A stretch of DNA of 64,000 bases from Vanilla planifolia (Eukaryota; Streptophyta; Magnoliopsida; Asparagales; Orchidaceae). The first letter of the stretch is position 1; each line of letters starts with the position of its first letter. Where the stretch lies: contig CM043877.1 of assembly GCA_023846275.1 (NCBI GenBank), positions 16,784,607-16,848,606 on the forward strand, in the 5' to 3' direction. Below the pieces are notes generated by a model. The model ran no database searches and was not told where the DNA came from. It saw nothing but the letters and a program-made list of their open reading frames with translations. The translations under genes were made by a program, and so were the position numbers. Shown here piece by piece: positions 25,501 to 36,900 of this stretch.

Positions 25501-25882
25501 CCTTCTACGACAAACATAACTTCAAATTTTTAAAATTTTATTTTCAATATGTTAATGCATGATTTTGACTCATAAAAGTGTAACATAATATTTTTGCTTT
25601 TCTAAAACTTGAAGCATTAACTAAAATGATGATCTTAAGTGTCATAACCTTAAAAGATGAATGGTAAATATACTAACTTAATTTTTAAGTAGTATAGTTC
25701 AACTCCCTGTGGTTTAGTTACTCCATTGAGAGTATTTTGAGTTTCATGATCTGAAAGTTGAAACATCAAGAGAAAAGTTCTTCAATGTTTAACTTCTTTA
25801 AGCTTTAAATCCTTGTTCTAATTTTTAACCAAAATTTATTAAGTGCTCAAAATTACATTTATGAAATCTTAATAATACATTA
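22571..25882. other. AT-rich intergenic sequence, no gene
   Basis: No domain-bearing frame is present. Between about 24.4 and 25.3 kb, short words such as atcatattagtatgat, gtacgat and tgtacgac recur in a loosely repetitive way. A similar texture is seen at 38.4-39.4 kb, so both may be decayed copies of one repeat family. I cannot name it. Confidence 0.35.
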
Positions 25883-25887
25883 GTATT

Positions 25888-27608
25888 TGAAGTGTTTTGT
25901 GCTAACGAAATCCCACAAGAGGGGGGGAGGTGAATTGTGTATTTAAATTTTTATAATTTCCGAAATTAAATTTAAAAGACTTTAAGCAAAAGTAAAGAAC
26001 ATTGAACACACAATTTTTCAAGTGGTTCGACTCAAAACCGAGTCTACGTCCACCCCCAACCGGTGTTGGGAAAAATCCACTAAATTCTCCGATTACAAGT
26101 GAGGGTTTGCCTACGGTTCACCTCAAACCTACTTGGGATTTTTACTACGGCTAATCCCAAACCTACTTGAGTTTTTACCGGGCTCAACTCAAACCCGGGG
26201 CTTTAGCACAAACGCCGGGACGCCCTTTCCCCAAAACAAAAAATACGAAAAATTGGCAAACGATTTAAGAAAAAATAGGAGAAAAGAGGAGGCACACACA
26301 ATCGTCGAATTAGAGAGATTGAGATTTAGAAATGATTGAAAAACCTCTAATTCCACTAGCTTTCTTGCCGCTTTGCTACTTGAGCTCAAATGCGCCGTTT
26401 TTGCTCGGATGCTTGTGTTTGAGATCTGAAAATCTTTTGAAAAAATTTAGCAAAGGTTAAACTTAAAAATACATCAATTTTCCCTATTTATAGAGCTCAA
26501 CTTTGAGCTCTAAAAACACCCCCAACGGCTCCAAAAATCAATTAGCCGTTTGGGCAACGGACGGAAAGCAGCCACCGTCTGATCCAGGCCCAAAAACGAA
26601 CGGCGCAGATTGATTTACGCAATTTACCGTTCGGGCTTAATCCCGACCGTTGGATCCGCGCGCGTAATCAAACGGCACGGATTAAATCTCACAGGATGAA
26701 TCCTGTGCGTTGGATCCGGGCGGGCTTGATCTGAGCCATTGGATCCCACGAAGGCTGAAACTGGGATTTTTAGTCCCACATTGCGTATCCGGAACTGTTG
26801 GAGCGCTATATAAGAAATCCACCCTGTTTACATTACGAACCGCTTTGGGGTTGGTTCCCCCCTTCCTTGACCAAGATTTCACCACTTGGTTCGGGTTGAC
26901 TTGGCCATGCACTGTTTATTGACTGTTGACCTTCGCTGCAGTTTGACCTCGCCATGCTCCTCCTGGCGGGCTTGTCTTAGCATTTTCGGGTCAACCAAAT
27001 TTTTTATTTTTTAAATTAAATTTTTAATTTCTAAAAGACCTGGATGGGCTGTTTTCGCACCGGGTCGACCCGCCCAATGCTACAGTACATTTTCCCGAGA
27101 CTTCGGCTGTTTTAGGGTATTTTTGACGAATTTTTTAGCCAAAAATTTGAATATAAGTATATAAAAATAATTTTATATTCTTATAGTATTATAAGTTAAT
27201 TAAGTGGCTATGAAAAGAAATTCGTAAAAAACGATTCCAAAATAATATTAAAAAATCAAATACCCATGTCTATACATTTTGTCAAATATGCTTGGCCCAA
27301 AAATCAAAATTCATTATTAAATAATTTTATAATATTTTTAAATGTTAATACTACTAGTGTGCCTCATAATCTCAAAGTTTGGACATATCAAATTCAAGGA
27401 AAATAAAAAGAAATTAAATTATAAAAAATCTTGCGCATGTCTCAAAATTCCTTGAAGTATGCCATGACCTCAAGGCCTTTAGAGACCATTATTTTAGACA
27501 TCTAAAATATATGGCTTGATTTAATTAATTAGTAACAATTTTACTTAAAATCAAGCCCAAATAAAATATACACATTTATACTTGACTCATCGAACACAAG
27601 GTGTAACA
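25888..27608 (-). mobile_element. Solo LTR, 1721 bp, with 5-bp target duplication
   Basis: The sequence starts TGAAGTG and ends GGTGTAACA on the plus strand. Read as the element is transcribed (minus), it runs TGTTACACC to ACTTCA, a proper TG...CA LTR. It is flanked by the perfect direct repeat GTATT (25883-25887 and 27609-27613), the 5-bp duplication made by copia and gypsy integrases. A TATA box (CTATAAATAGGG, minus strand) lies near 26490-26505. It shares long stretches with the LTRs of the element at 47.5-53.3 kb (ggttcgactcaaa, cacccccaaccggtgttggg) and with the inverted LTR at 54.0-55.8 kb. With no internal region and an intact duplication, it most likely arose by recombination between the two LTRs of a full element. 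Open frames in it are incidental. Confidence 0.92.
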
Positions 27609-28059
27609 GTATTACACAACTTAATTTTATAATCAACATCCTTAAGGGTACAACAATAATGTGTCGGCAATATTTTCATTGATCCTAATAATTTGAATGT
27701 CATGCTAACTACTATGTTCAAATGAACTCAAATAGAGAGCAACTCTAAGTCTAATCTCAATTACATCTAACATGATCTCTAGTATATCATAATTCTCCTA
27801 CGCCAACTAGCTTGGGGTAGGTGGAATTAATCATCAGGGGAGTGGATCACGACTATAGTATCGTTCTAAGAGATATAAATCAAGGTGCTAAAAGTCCTCT
27901 CTAGTGATCCATGAGTCTTTAGAGTCAATATTATCTCTCCATCATTTTAAGTACCTCTAATATGCATAGTTTTGATTGACTTTGATCTGATCATCAATGA
28001 TGCACTTGATCCACTCTCATATCTCACATGATGAAACTTGTAGAATAAATGGAATTAGG

Positions 28060-28260
28060 TTACTTAACAAGGGCAACAAAGGATCAAATGAATCACTAGA
28101 ACTTTCATGTAGCTCCTTGTATGGTATAAGATCCACAATGTTAAATATAATGCTAATTCCATAGTTTGGTTCAAACCTTTTCAATATTTTAAAAAGGCTA
28201 GATTCTATAATGTCGAACTTTTGAGTGGTACCTAGAAAGAATTGTTTAAACCTTACACAA
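28060..28260 (-). pseudogene. Ty3/gypsy integrase C-terminal relic
   Basis: On the minus strand SLFKILKRFEPNYGISI, then IFNIVDLIPYKE, is followed by SFDPLLPLLSN. This matches the end of gypsy integrase (usual pattern PF-VL-KIN-NAY, then YG-S-TFNV-DL-PY). The rest of pol is not recognisable at higher coordinates. Sequence from 27620 to 28060 may be the 3' non-coding part of the same element but cannot be confirmed. Confidence 0.6.
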
Positions 28261-30959
28261 ATCTTGACATGTTCACCTTTAATAAATTTTTATCAATATC
28301 TATGAGTATTAATCAATATTTTATAAAATTCATTATTAGTATTGATTTGTTCTATAATATACTTATGTAACAATGATATTTAATAAACAAAAAATTTAAT
28401 CAATTTAAAAAGTCATGCATTTGACAAAATAAGAACCAAATCCATAATACTAAGGACAAAACCCTGAACAAATCTCAAATAAGCTCATGCTAATGATGCA
28501 ATTAATATAATTATTATACACAAATTTGACATGAGATAAAATCAACTCCTAATTTCTTGCATGTTTAATTATTAGATAATATAATAGATTACCATAACTT
28601 TGATTGGCCACTTTAATCTAGCTATTAGTTGGGGGGGTGGCATGTAGAAGAAAGCTTCAATTTTGTCCCAAGAAAATAACTTAACATTTCTCAAAAATAA
28701 CTTGTAAAATACACATCATAGTAAAAAATGGATTTAAGTAAACCATGGATCCTAATAATCTCATCCATGAATAATCCTATACAATGTATATGATATTTAA
28801 TGTTCTATAACATGGAATATAATGAACCATCTTAAAACTTCATCAATTACTACAAAAATAAAATCTTGTTCCAGAGTAGTTCTAGAAAGTCATGAGTTAA
28901 AAACTACCTTAACATTTTCTCATGGTTTGCCAAGAACTGGCATACAAGCCTTGGGATTTATTTCTATATTTTCTAACAACAAAATTATTACAATTAAAAA
29001 TAACTTTTGTTGAATCCTATGATTCTAAAATTAATATTTGATTTTAATGATAATAAATTTTATAAGTATTTATTATAATGATTTAACATATTTACTTATC
29101 ATGTTTTATAAATTACATATAAGAAAAATAAACTTAGTGATCACCTACCATAGAGGGAATTAGCAAGTGCCAAATTGGCTAACCTTTACAAAACTTTACA
29201 GACATGAAGGATAAAAGATTAACTCCAATGGTGTGCATAAATTCAAATATTTTAAGAAAAATATTATCATTTTTCTGTAAACTCATGTAAAAAATGGGTG
29301 TGATATTTATCTTAATTATCAAGAGCTTACACACACATTTGCATTCATACATATCATATTTAGGATTTAATCTTATAATAATTTATATATAGTATAACTA
29401 GGCAAATGTAATTAATAACATCCATGCAAAGTCATAAGATGCATGTGAAACTCATTAATTATTATTTTAATTTATTACTTACCATTATGATAGCTTTAAT
29501 ATTGGGAAATAAGAGAAAAATATTTTGATTACAAAATTCTACAAATCTTAGAATGAATCTTATGCTAAAATTAAATTAACCTATAGCATTCATAAAGTTG
29601 ATCTTAATTCATTTGAATATATCAAAGTTTAAAGTTATATGAGTACTTAGAATGAATCGTTTTAAATCTTAAAAGTCTTTAAGTTAGTGTAGAATCAAAG
29701 TATAGTAGAATTTGTGCTACTTGCACCTATGCCTATAACTTCACAAGCCTTATTCACTACAATACTACACTATGCTACATTCACATGCAATGTACCTAAA
29801 GATAGCTTGTTCAATTCTATTGTAATTTTGAAATGTTAGAGATATTTTGGGGGTTGTTTTAGAATCTTTTGCTTATGAATAGATCTCTAAACATTGATAA
29901 TATGTTATTCCTCTTTCCAAATCTTTTCTAAACCTTTTATGAGCCTCATTGCTTCATATTCTACATTTAAAGAGGAGATATATATGTTATCAAGTCAAAA
30001 GTAATTTAAGATCATCCAACTATATTCAAGAAGAAGTTTCCAAAGCATTTAACACGTGTACTTACTCATCAAGATGCTTTTACATTTTCTACATCATCTA
30101 TCTTTATTTAACAAATTCTTAATTATATTTGATAATACTCTTATCTTATATTTAGTAAGCCTCATTATTCCTTTTGTAACTTTTTTACATTATTATACTT
30201 AATCCTTTTGGATAGATCTAGTTTGGTCTTTTGGCCAATTATTATAGACTCTTTTGAGTTAATGATTTTAGGAACTTTTGACCAAAAGTGAAGGTTTTGC
30301 CCTTCCACATTTATAAAGGATTTTGATAATGTTTTCCTAATTATTTTTTTTATCAAGGTAGATATTGACCATGTTGCATTATATGAGATGATTTTAGATA
30401 ATATGATGAGTGTATCTATAAGGTACTAGGGGATCTTAAAGAGCTACCACTAACTATTTTTATACTAGTAAGATGGCTTGGTGTAAGTGTATGTTTCATA
30501 AAGATATTATCATTATCTTACTTTTGAGTTTATAGGTTGGTGGATGAGATTTTTTGAGTCATATTAGTAATGATGATATAATATAGATTGATTGATATAC
30601 GTTTATGTGCAAAGGCCTATCTATTAAAAATCTTTTGATGGGTGTTATGTTAGATGTTATATGCTGTGGTGAGCATGAATAATAATAATAAAATAAACAC
30701 ATCCTAATTGAGAAATATATTTATTAAAAAATGAGAAAGGCATAAGAAGAGAAATAAAAAAAATAAGTTTTTTTTTTTTTACTACTTATGCATGATCTAA
30801 TTGATTCTTTTTGTTTATGACATTTATTAATTGAGGTATTCAATTCTAGTTGATTATGTTTATTGTTATATTATCTTATTATTTATGACTTCTTTATTAG
30901 ACTCTTTTGAATCTCATTCCCATACTTATATTGTAGGTCAAACAATTTGATGACATAAC
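28261..30959. other. AT-rich intergenic sequence, no gene
   Basis: No recognisable protein, RNA gene or clear repeat. Short frames (for example 30165-30356 minus, 28822-29013 plus) have no family motif. A poly-T run lies at about 30768-30780. Confidence 0.4.
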
Positions 30960-31640
30960 GATGATAATTAGAACAAGATTGAGAATTAAGGAATGCATTG
31001 AGTTTATAAATAATATCATGACTTAAAGATAAGATATGGGTATGTGAGTATGTGGTGTTGGTTATATTGTATCAACTATATGTTGTATTGAGAGAATAAT
31101 AAATATTGTAGACTTTGTGAATTTAGATGACTCTAGATTTTGTAGACTTTGGTTGATATGGTATGTATTTTTAGTTTAAATGATTATGTGAATGTTGAAT
31201 GATATTGCATAAATTGTATTTTTGTTAAAATTGTATAATTATATAAATACTATAAATGAAAAATGAATTATTAATAAGGATGAGTGTTAGAATAGGTTGA
31301 AAATTCATATATGCATTGAGTATATATATAGTCATGGCTTAAGGAAGAAATATGAGTACATGGTGTTTATTGTATTGTATTATATTATTATTAGATGTTT
31401 GTATTATATGTTTTATGGAGAAAATAATAGATGTTGTGGACTTTATTGATTTGAATGATTCTAGATTTTGTAAACTTTGATTGATATGTTAGTGCTTTTA
31501 ATATTATTTTTAGTTTTAATGATTATATGGATGTTGAATGATATTGCACAAATTGTACTTTTGTAAAACCATATAGTTATATTAATATTATATATGAAAA
31601 AACAAATTATTAACAAGAATAACTTTTGTCCTTTGAATAT
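30960..31640. repeat. Diverged tandem duplication, period about 318 bp, two copies
   Basis: Blocks repeat in the same order: atgcattgag at 30993 and 31311, then gactctagattttgtagactttg versus gattctagattttgtaaactttg, then gaatgttgaatgatattgca versus gatgttgaatgatattgca. The copies differ by many substitutions and small indels. No coding content is evident. Confidence 0.7.
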
Positions 31641-32477
31641 TTTAATTTTGTTCAATTTTAATTTAATATTAGGAGTTAATGGATTAGTAATAAGTTATAG
31701 TTAGTTTTATCGTCACTTCCACTCTTAAAACCAGGAGGGGAATTACAATACATAAATGATTATTCATGAATAGAAAACTACACTTTCACATCATTAAATT
31801 GACATCGTACAAATTAAGTTTTTTACTTTTTAAAAATAAAAAATTATAAAATATATCCACCAATTAACTAATATTTGAAAAACACAAAATATGTGCAATT
31901 ATTATTACAACATTTCATTATAATCATTTGTGGTTGAGAGTTAAGAAAACATGCATGACTTCAAATTTCATGTTGAGTATATAAGTATTTTAGATTTTTT
32001 TATTTTTTACAAATTCATGAAGAATTATGACTACTTTTATAACATTAAGTAATGAATTTAGTTCATAATATTTTAATATCTTTTTATCTTTTAAACAAAT
32101 TTACGTTCCCTTTCTTAACTTAATTTTAACATGATAAAAGTTTTTCTTCTTTAACAGAGAATAATTTTCATAAATTCTTATAATTAACATATTATTTTAT
32201 TCTCTAAAAGAATTATAATAATTTATTAATTAAATACTCTTAATATCATTATTAAAATATTTCAAATTTTTAATTATGTATCTCTAGCCCATCAAAATCA
32301 TGTGAATTAATAATTTAGTTGTATGTTTTAATTACTTTTTTATTTTTTAAATAATTAAAGTATCAAAAGTATCCCAAGTTAAATATAATAAAAACTCTAC
32401 TAAAACCGAAATAAAAAAAAGATGTCTCAAAACTATCTTTTTTTTTTTGTTTTTTGAGATATTTAAACCTTTTTTAT

Positions 32478-32480
<3 letters not shown>

Positions 32481-32514
<34 letters not shown>
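32481..32514. repeat. (AT)17 microsatellite
   Basis: An uninterrupted AT dinucleotide run followed by an A run. Confidence 0.92.
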
Positions 32515-32517
<3 letters not shown>

Positions 32518-32589
32518 AAAAAAAAAATCAAGAGTTCATTTTTCTTGTAGTATAATTTATATATTACATCATAAAAATTATTAACGAAT

Positions 32590-32720
32590 CATTTATATGT
32601 TTTGCATTTGTTAATTTTTAAATAACTATGTGAACAAGATAAATATAAACTGTTAGTATGTCGACCACTTAACCATCAACGAGGAGCACGAGGCATCCCC
32701 ACGCCAACGCCCACCGCCCA
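32590..32720. repeat. Dispersed repeat, copy 1 of 3
   Basis: It contains ttaatttttaaataactatgtgaac and catcaacgaggagcacgaggcatc. Related sequence lies at about 33275-33340 (catcaacgaggaacacgagacatc) and at 35105-35235 (ttaaatttttaaataatcatgtgaac, then gaaacatgagacatc). The copies are diverged and in the same orientation. The family is unknown. Confidence 0.55.
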
Positions 32721-33274
32721 TTTACTACTCTTTATTAATTATATATAGCAACGTTTGCAACGTTCATCTTATGAATTGTAGCCTTGACGTAACATGTAGC
32801 ATATGTAGTGTTTAATTTACTAATCAAATTAATTTAAAAAAAATTATTAGATTTTCATTTAAAATAGAAAATCAATCATGATCGGATAAAACTTAATTGG
32901 GTTATGACCCTTATGCATGGATTCAAGTTTTTTATTATTATCGTCCACTTAAAGACATATCAAATCCTAAAATGGTCCATGTAAAGTTAGTGTTACATTG
33001 TGTGATAAAGTTAATGAGATGATAAAATTGATATGAACAATAAAGTTTAAAAAAATGATAAATTAATAATGATAATTTTGATCAAATTAATAAAATTGAA
33101 GAAATTAATTTGATACATAATAACTAACATAGATATTATAATTAGCGTGGCCAGTAAAACCAATCGTTATAAATTTGCTAAATAAAGTAAATCATAGAAA
33201 ATAAAACCGACAACAAGCATGTACAGTTAATGATGATAATAAATAAAATATTAATTTTTAAATATAAAAAAACG

Positions 33275-33345
33275 ACTGTAAACATCAACGAGGAACACGA
33301 GACATCTAGAAGCCAATGCCCAAAACAGTCATTTGAGTCCACTTG
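33275..33345. repeat. Dispersed repeat, copy 2 of 3 (short)
   Basis: Carries the cgaggaacacgagacatc core followed by agaagccaatgcccaaaa, parallel to the gccaacgcccaccgccc that follows the core in copy 1. Confidence 0.5.
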
Positions 33346-35104
33346 GCTTTTATGTCATGAATTACAACTTTAACATATGAAATATATAATATGTTGTGGT
33401 TTTTGAAATAGATTTTATTTATATATAAATTATATATTAAAGATTAGGTTACTTTTTTTATTTGAAATAGATTTTGGTGAAGATGAATTGTAATAGTTAT
33501 GAACCGAACGTGATGCAAACTAAACTATTGTTGAGTCAATGGCGAGCTAAGGCAGGATTGATAGTATCAAGCTAGATTGGAATCTAATCAGAACAATTAA
33601 ATATTTATTTTTTCATAAATCTAAATATATATATAAATATATAAAAAAAATATGTTTGGTGAAAGTATAATAATTGTATTCTCAAATTTCAAAGTGAGAA
33701 TAGTCTTGCAAACTTAATATAAAAATAATATAGTCCTAATCATGGGTTAAAGTTTTAAGATAATTAGCAGGGAAACATAAGTTGAATTCAATTTGCGATC
33801 TCATTTAACGTGAGTTTATAACAATTAATATTAGAATTAGTGACTTAATTGATGATGATCTTTACATGATTGAAGACTTTTTGTGTTTAGTTATACATTT
33901 TAATATAAAAAAATCTTATTAAAAGAAAACTTTAACATAAGGCATAAACCCTTCATTGAATGAGTTGCATTTTTGGTTATGGAGCATTTACTTAATTGTA
34001 CATTTGAGTTTTATTTAATAAAACTCTTTTAATAAAATAGGTTTGTCAAGTTATAATAAAATGTATTAGCATATTTAATATCATTAAATACATGAACTTA
34101 TTAAATGGTTAAAAATTTACCAATATCGTGGTTAAAGAAGTATAAAATTAATAAAATTATAGATTTTAACCTAATAACTATGAATCAAGTTTAGCTCAAG
34201 TTGAGATCGTATTTAATTATTTTTATTCAAAGCCTTGATAAAATTGTTATCAAATAAAAAATTTAATCTAATATAGAGGATAATAGCAAGTTCGTCAAAA
34301 TGTATATATTAATAGCGCACTTATCATCTAAGAAGTTGTTTAAGATGGATTAAGCACCTTACGTTTATTAGATTGAAAAAAAAAAGATAAACTTCAATTA
34401 TTAGTAATTGTCGATAATAGTAATTAAAGTTATTTAGATGACTAGAAAATTATTGAGCATAGATAAAATTAATTTAGTTTTATTTTATAAGTTGCAAATA
34501 AAATTAAAGACTTAATGTACACTTAATATGACTTCTACTCATTACATTGAGTTTTTAGATTATTCAAATTTTACCTAAATTTATATTGAATAGTTTAAGA
34601 CTCGCATGATAAACTCACACTATTATGCAATATCAAAGTCAATTATGGCTCAAACATGGATGAAGATATTTGTCATAATAATAAACAAATTAAAAGAAAT
34701 TCTCATTTAAAAGAAAAATTAATATATATATATATATATAAGTAATTTTTTTTTAATTATATAAGTATAAAACTAAAAATAATATTATGATATTAATTAG
34801 ATTAATTTATATTTTTAATTATATATTTAATTAATTTGTTTTATTAAAAGAAAATATTTAAGAATCCTAAATTGAATAGAATTAAAAATCTACCCAAAGT
34901 GAAATAAAAATTATCTTCAAAATTAATAAAAATACGAACTTTTGTTGATGTAAGCAGAAATTTTAGAAACTTCATGTAATTAATTGAATATAATTAAAAA
35001 TCTACCCAAACTGAAATAAAACTTATCTAGAAAATTAATAAAAATATGAGCTTTTTTTTAATGTAAACATAAACTTTAGAAACTTCATCTAATTAAACTA
35101 ATCA
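33346..35104. other. AT-rich intergenic sequence, no gene
   Basis: No frame with a recognisable domain. A short (TA) tract lies near 34722-34740. Nothing else is supported. Confidence 0.4.
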
Positions 35105-35235
35105 ATTACATTTTGAATGATTAAATTTTTAAATAATCATGTGAACAACATGAACATGAATTTGTAAGCATGTGAAATATTTTATACATTAATGCGAAAC
35201 ATGAGACATCTATAAACAAATGCAAAAAATAATTT
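35105..35235. repeat. Dispersed repeat, copy 3 of 3
   Basis: It shares the aaataatcatgtgaac segment and the cgaaacatgagacatctataaacaaatgc segment with copy 1, in the same order and similar spacing. Confidence 0.5.
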
Positions 35236-35406
35236 ATATTAATATAAATAGTGTCAAAGTAAACTATGACTCAATTTGAGAGAATAATAAAGTCAATATG
35301 ATATGATAAAATTGATAAGGATGATCAACTTAGAATGGCATGAAGGGCTTGACATGGGCACATGGCTGTTATTGGACTTAGTTAAATATTATTTTAAAAT
35401 TACAAA

Positions 35407-35851
35407 TTAAATTTTTCTCCCATCTAAAAGTTTAATCTTTTTTAATATTTAGATTTTCATCTAAATATAAATGTATTAAAGTTAAACTTGGACCAAATTT
35501 AAACTAAACGTTACATTTTAAACATGATCAATTGAAATCTTGATTAAATTTTAAAAAACGTTTCTTAAGAAAAAAAATAAAAACAAAGTTCCAAAACCGC
35601 CTAAGTTGGTCGTCTGTGAATGCCATTAAACCATTTGCTATTAAACTTTAATATATATATATATATATATATTGCATCCCATGGCCACCACAAGCCATTC
35701 ATCTTGTTGACATGTGGCCCAATTTCTCTTTCTTTACAATAAATAAATATGTTGCCTCAATCCGTCTCACCTAACGCAGTTGAATAAGATAATTAATATT
35801 TTTGTTGATAATTATAATCAAACCTTAAAAAAAAAACAGAAGGATTTTGCT
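35407..35851. repeat. Segmental duplication, copy A (pair at 41.7 kb)
   Basis: The sequence matches 41718-42290 nearly base for base outside two AT tracts. Shared landmarks are ggaccaaatttaaactaa, ccaaaaccgcctaagttgg, ccatggccaccacaagcc and caatccgtctcacctaa. Both copies end at aaggattttgct. Copy A has the short form catctaaatataaatg where copy B has (TA)70. It contains no convincing coding frame. Confidence 0.9.
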
Positions 35852-35859
35852 TAACGCAA

Positions 35860-36900
35860 AGTTGTGAAGCTTCTTCTTAGTAATCCAAGTGTCTTTAAAG
35901 GTGGGATGACCTCACCAATGTACTAAAAAAACTTTTGTTATGCTTGATCTTTGTGAAAACTATTTCATCATTTAAGATTTGTTCCAATTGATCTCTCAAT
36001 TTATCAGATATGACTAAATATAATGGTAGGATAAGTTCATCCAACAATGATGATGAAGGTTGAGAAGACTGCAATAATTATTTAAATGTTTGCCTAAGAT
36101 TGGATTTGATGGGTTGGTGGTATGGGTGGAGGGCATAGATTACTTGTGGAATAGATGCAATAGGAGTGGTGGATGTAGTGATATGAGTTTAAGGGCGAGA
36201 AGTGGTCAAGTAATCTCACCCTTATAGGTAATTGATCCTCTAAATATTTCTACATCATGAGCCATTTTATATGTCTTTTCTAGACTAGTAATATTTCTAA
36301 GTATAACTCAAATTGAACAGACTCTCTGAGCGTAGCTCGAAATTAAGACAATACTACTCATTCTGTCACTTATAAATCACATTAAGCATATAATTATCAA
36401 ATTTAGTAATATATTCATTAACAGTTTTTGAACCTTGAGATAGACGTTGTCATTTATCCAAAAATTTAAATAAGAGGTAGGTACATATATAGCTCATAGG
36501 TGAATCTTGAGTTCTTCATATGATAAGGACAATGCTCGATCTTCATCAAGATATTGCTTTTCTAATGTATGAACAAACAATCTAGTATATGATGTGAGCC
36601 TAATTTTTGTAAATTGGTACTTTCGACGTTCACTAAGATCATACCAATCAATGTAATACTTCATTCTCATTTACCAATCCTAATATGCTTTAAGGTTTAA
36701 ACTATCATCAAATGTAAGGACTTCTATTTTAATCATGTTAACTTAACAATCATCATCCTTGCCATGGCTGTTATCATGGGTATGTGGAGTATCTCGATGC
36801 CTAGGCTGACATTCCAGTTGGTTATATTCATTTTCAGAGGACATTTCCCCAACTTTGGAGTCACTTGTCATAGGCTTGCATGATCTACGAGTTTTACCCA
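35860..36900 (-). pseudogene. Ty3/gypsy gag relic
   Basis: On the minus strand, from about 36845: MSSENEYNQLECQPR, then EVLTFDDSLNLKAY-DW, then MKYYIDWYDLSERRKYQF, then SLSYEELKIHL-AIYVP. This follows the gypsy gag core (usual LDWL-EVE--FD-----E-KKV, then TW--LK--L---F-P). Stops break the frame several times. The zinc knuckle and protease are not recognisable. Gag would coat element RNA; this copy cannot make it. The relic begins directly beside segmental copy A. Confidence 0.68.

Noticed and set aside
26133..26922. Three open frames of 66-76 codons in the solo LTR
   Set aside because: LTRs of this kind are non-coding, the frames are not kept in the related LTRs, and there is no motif.
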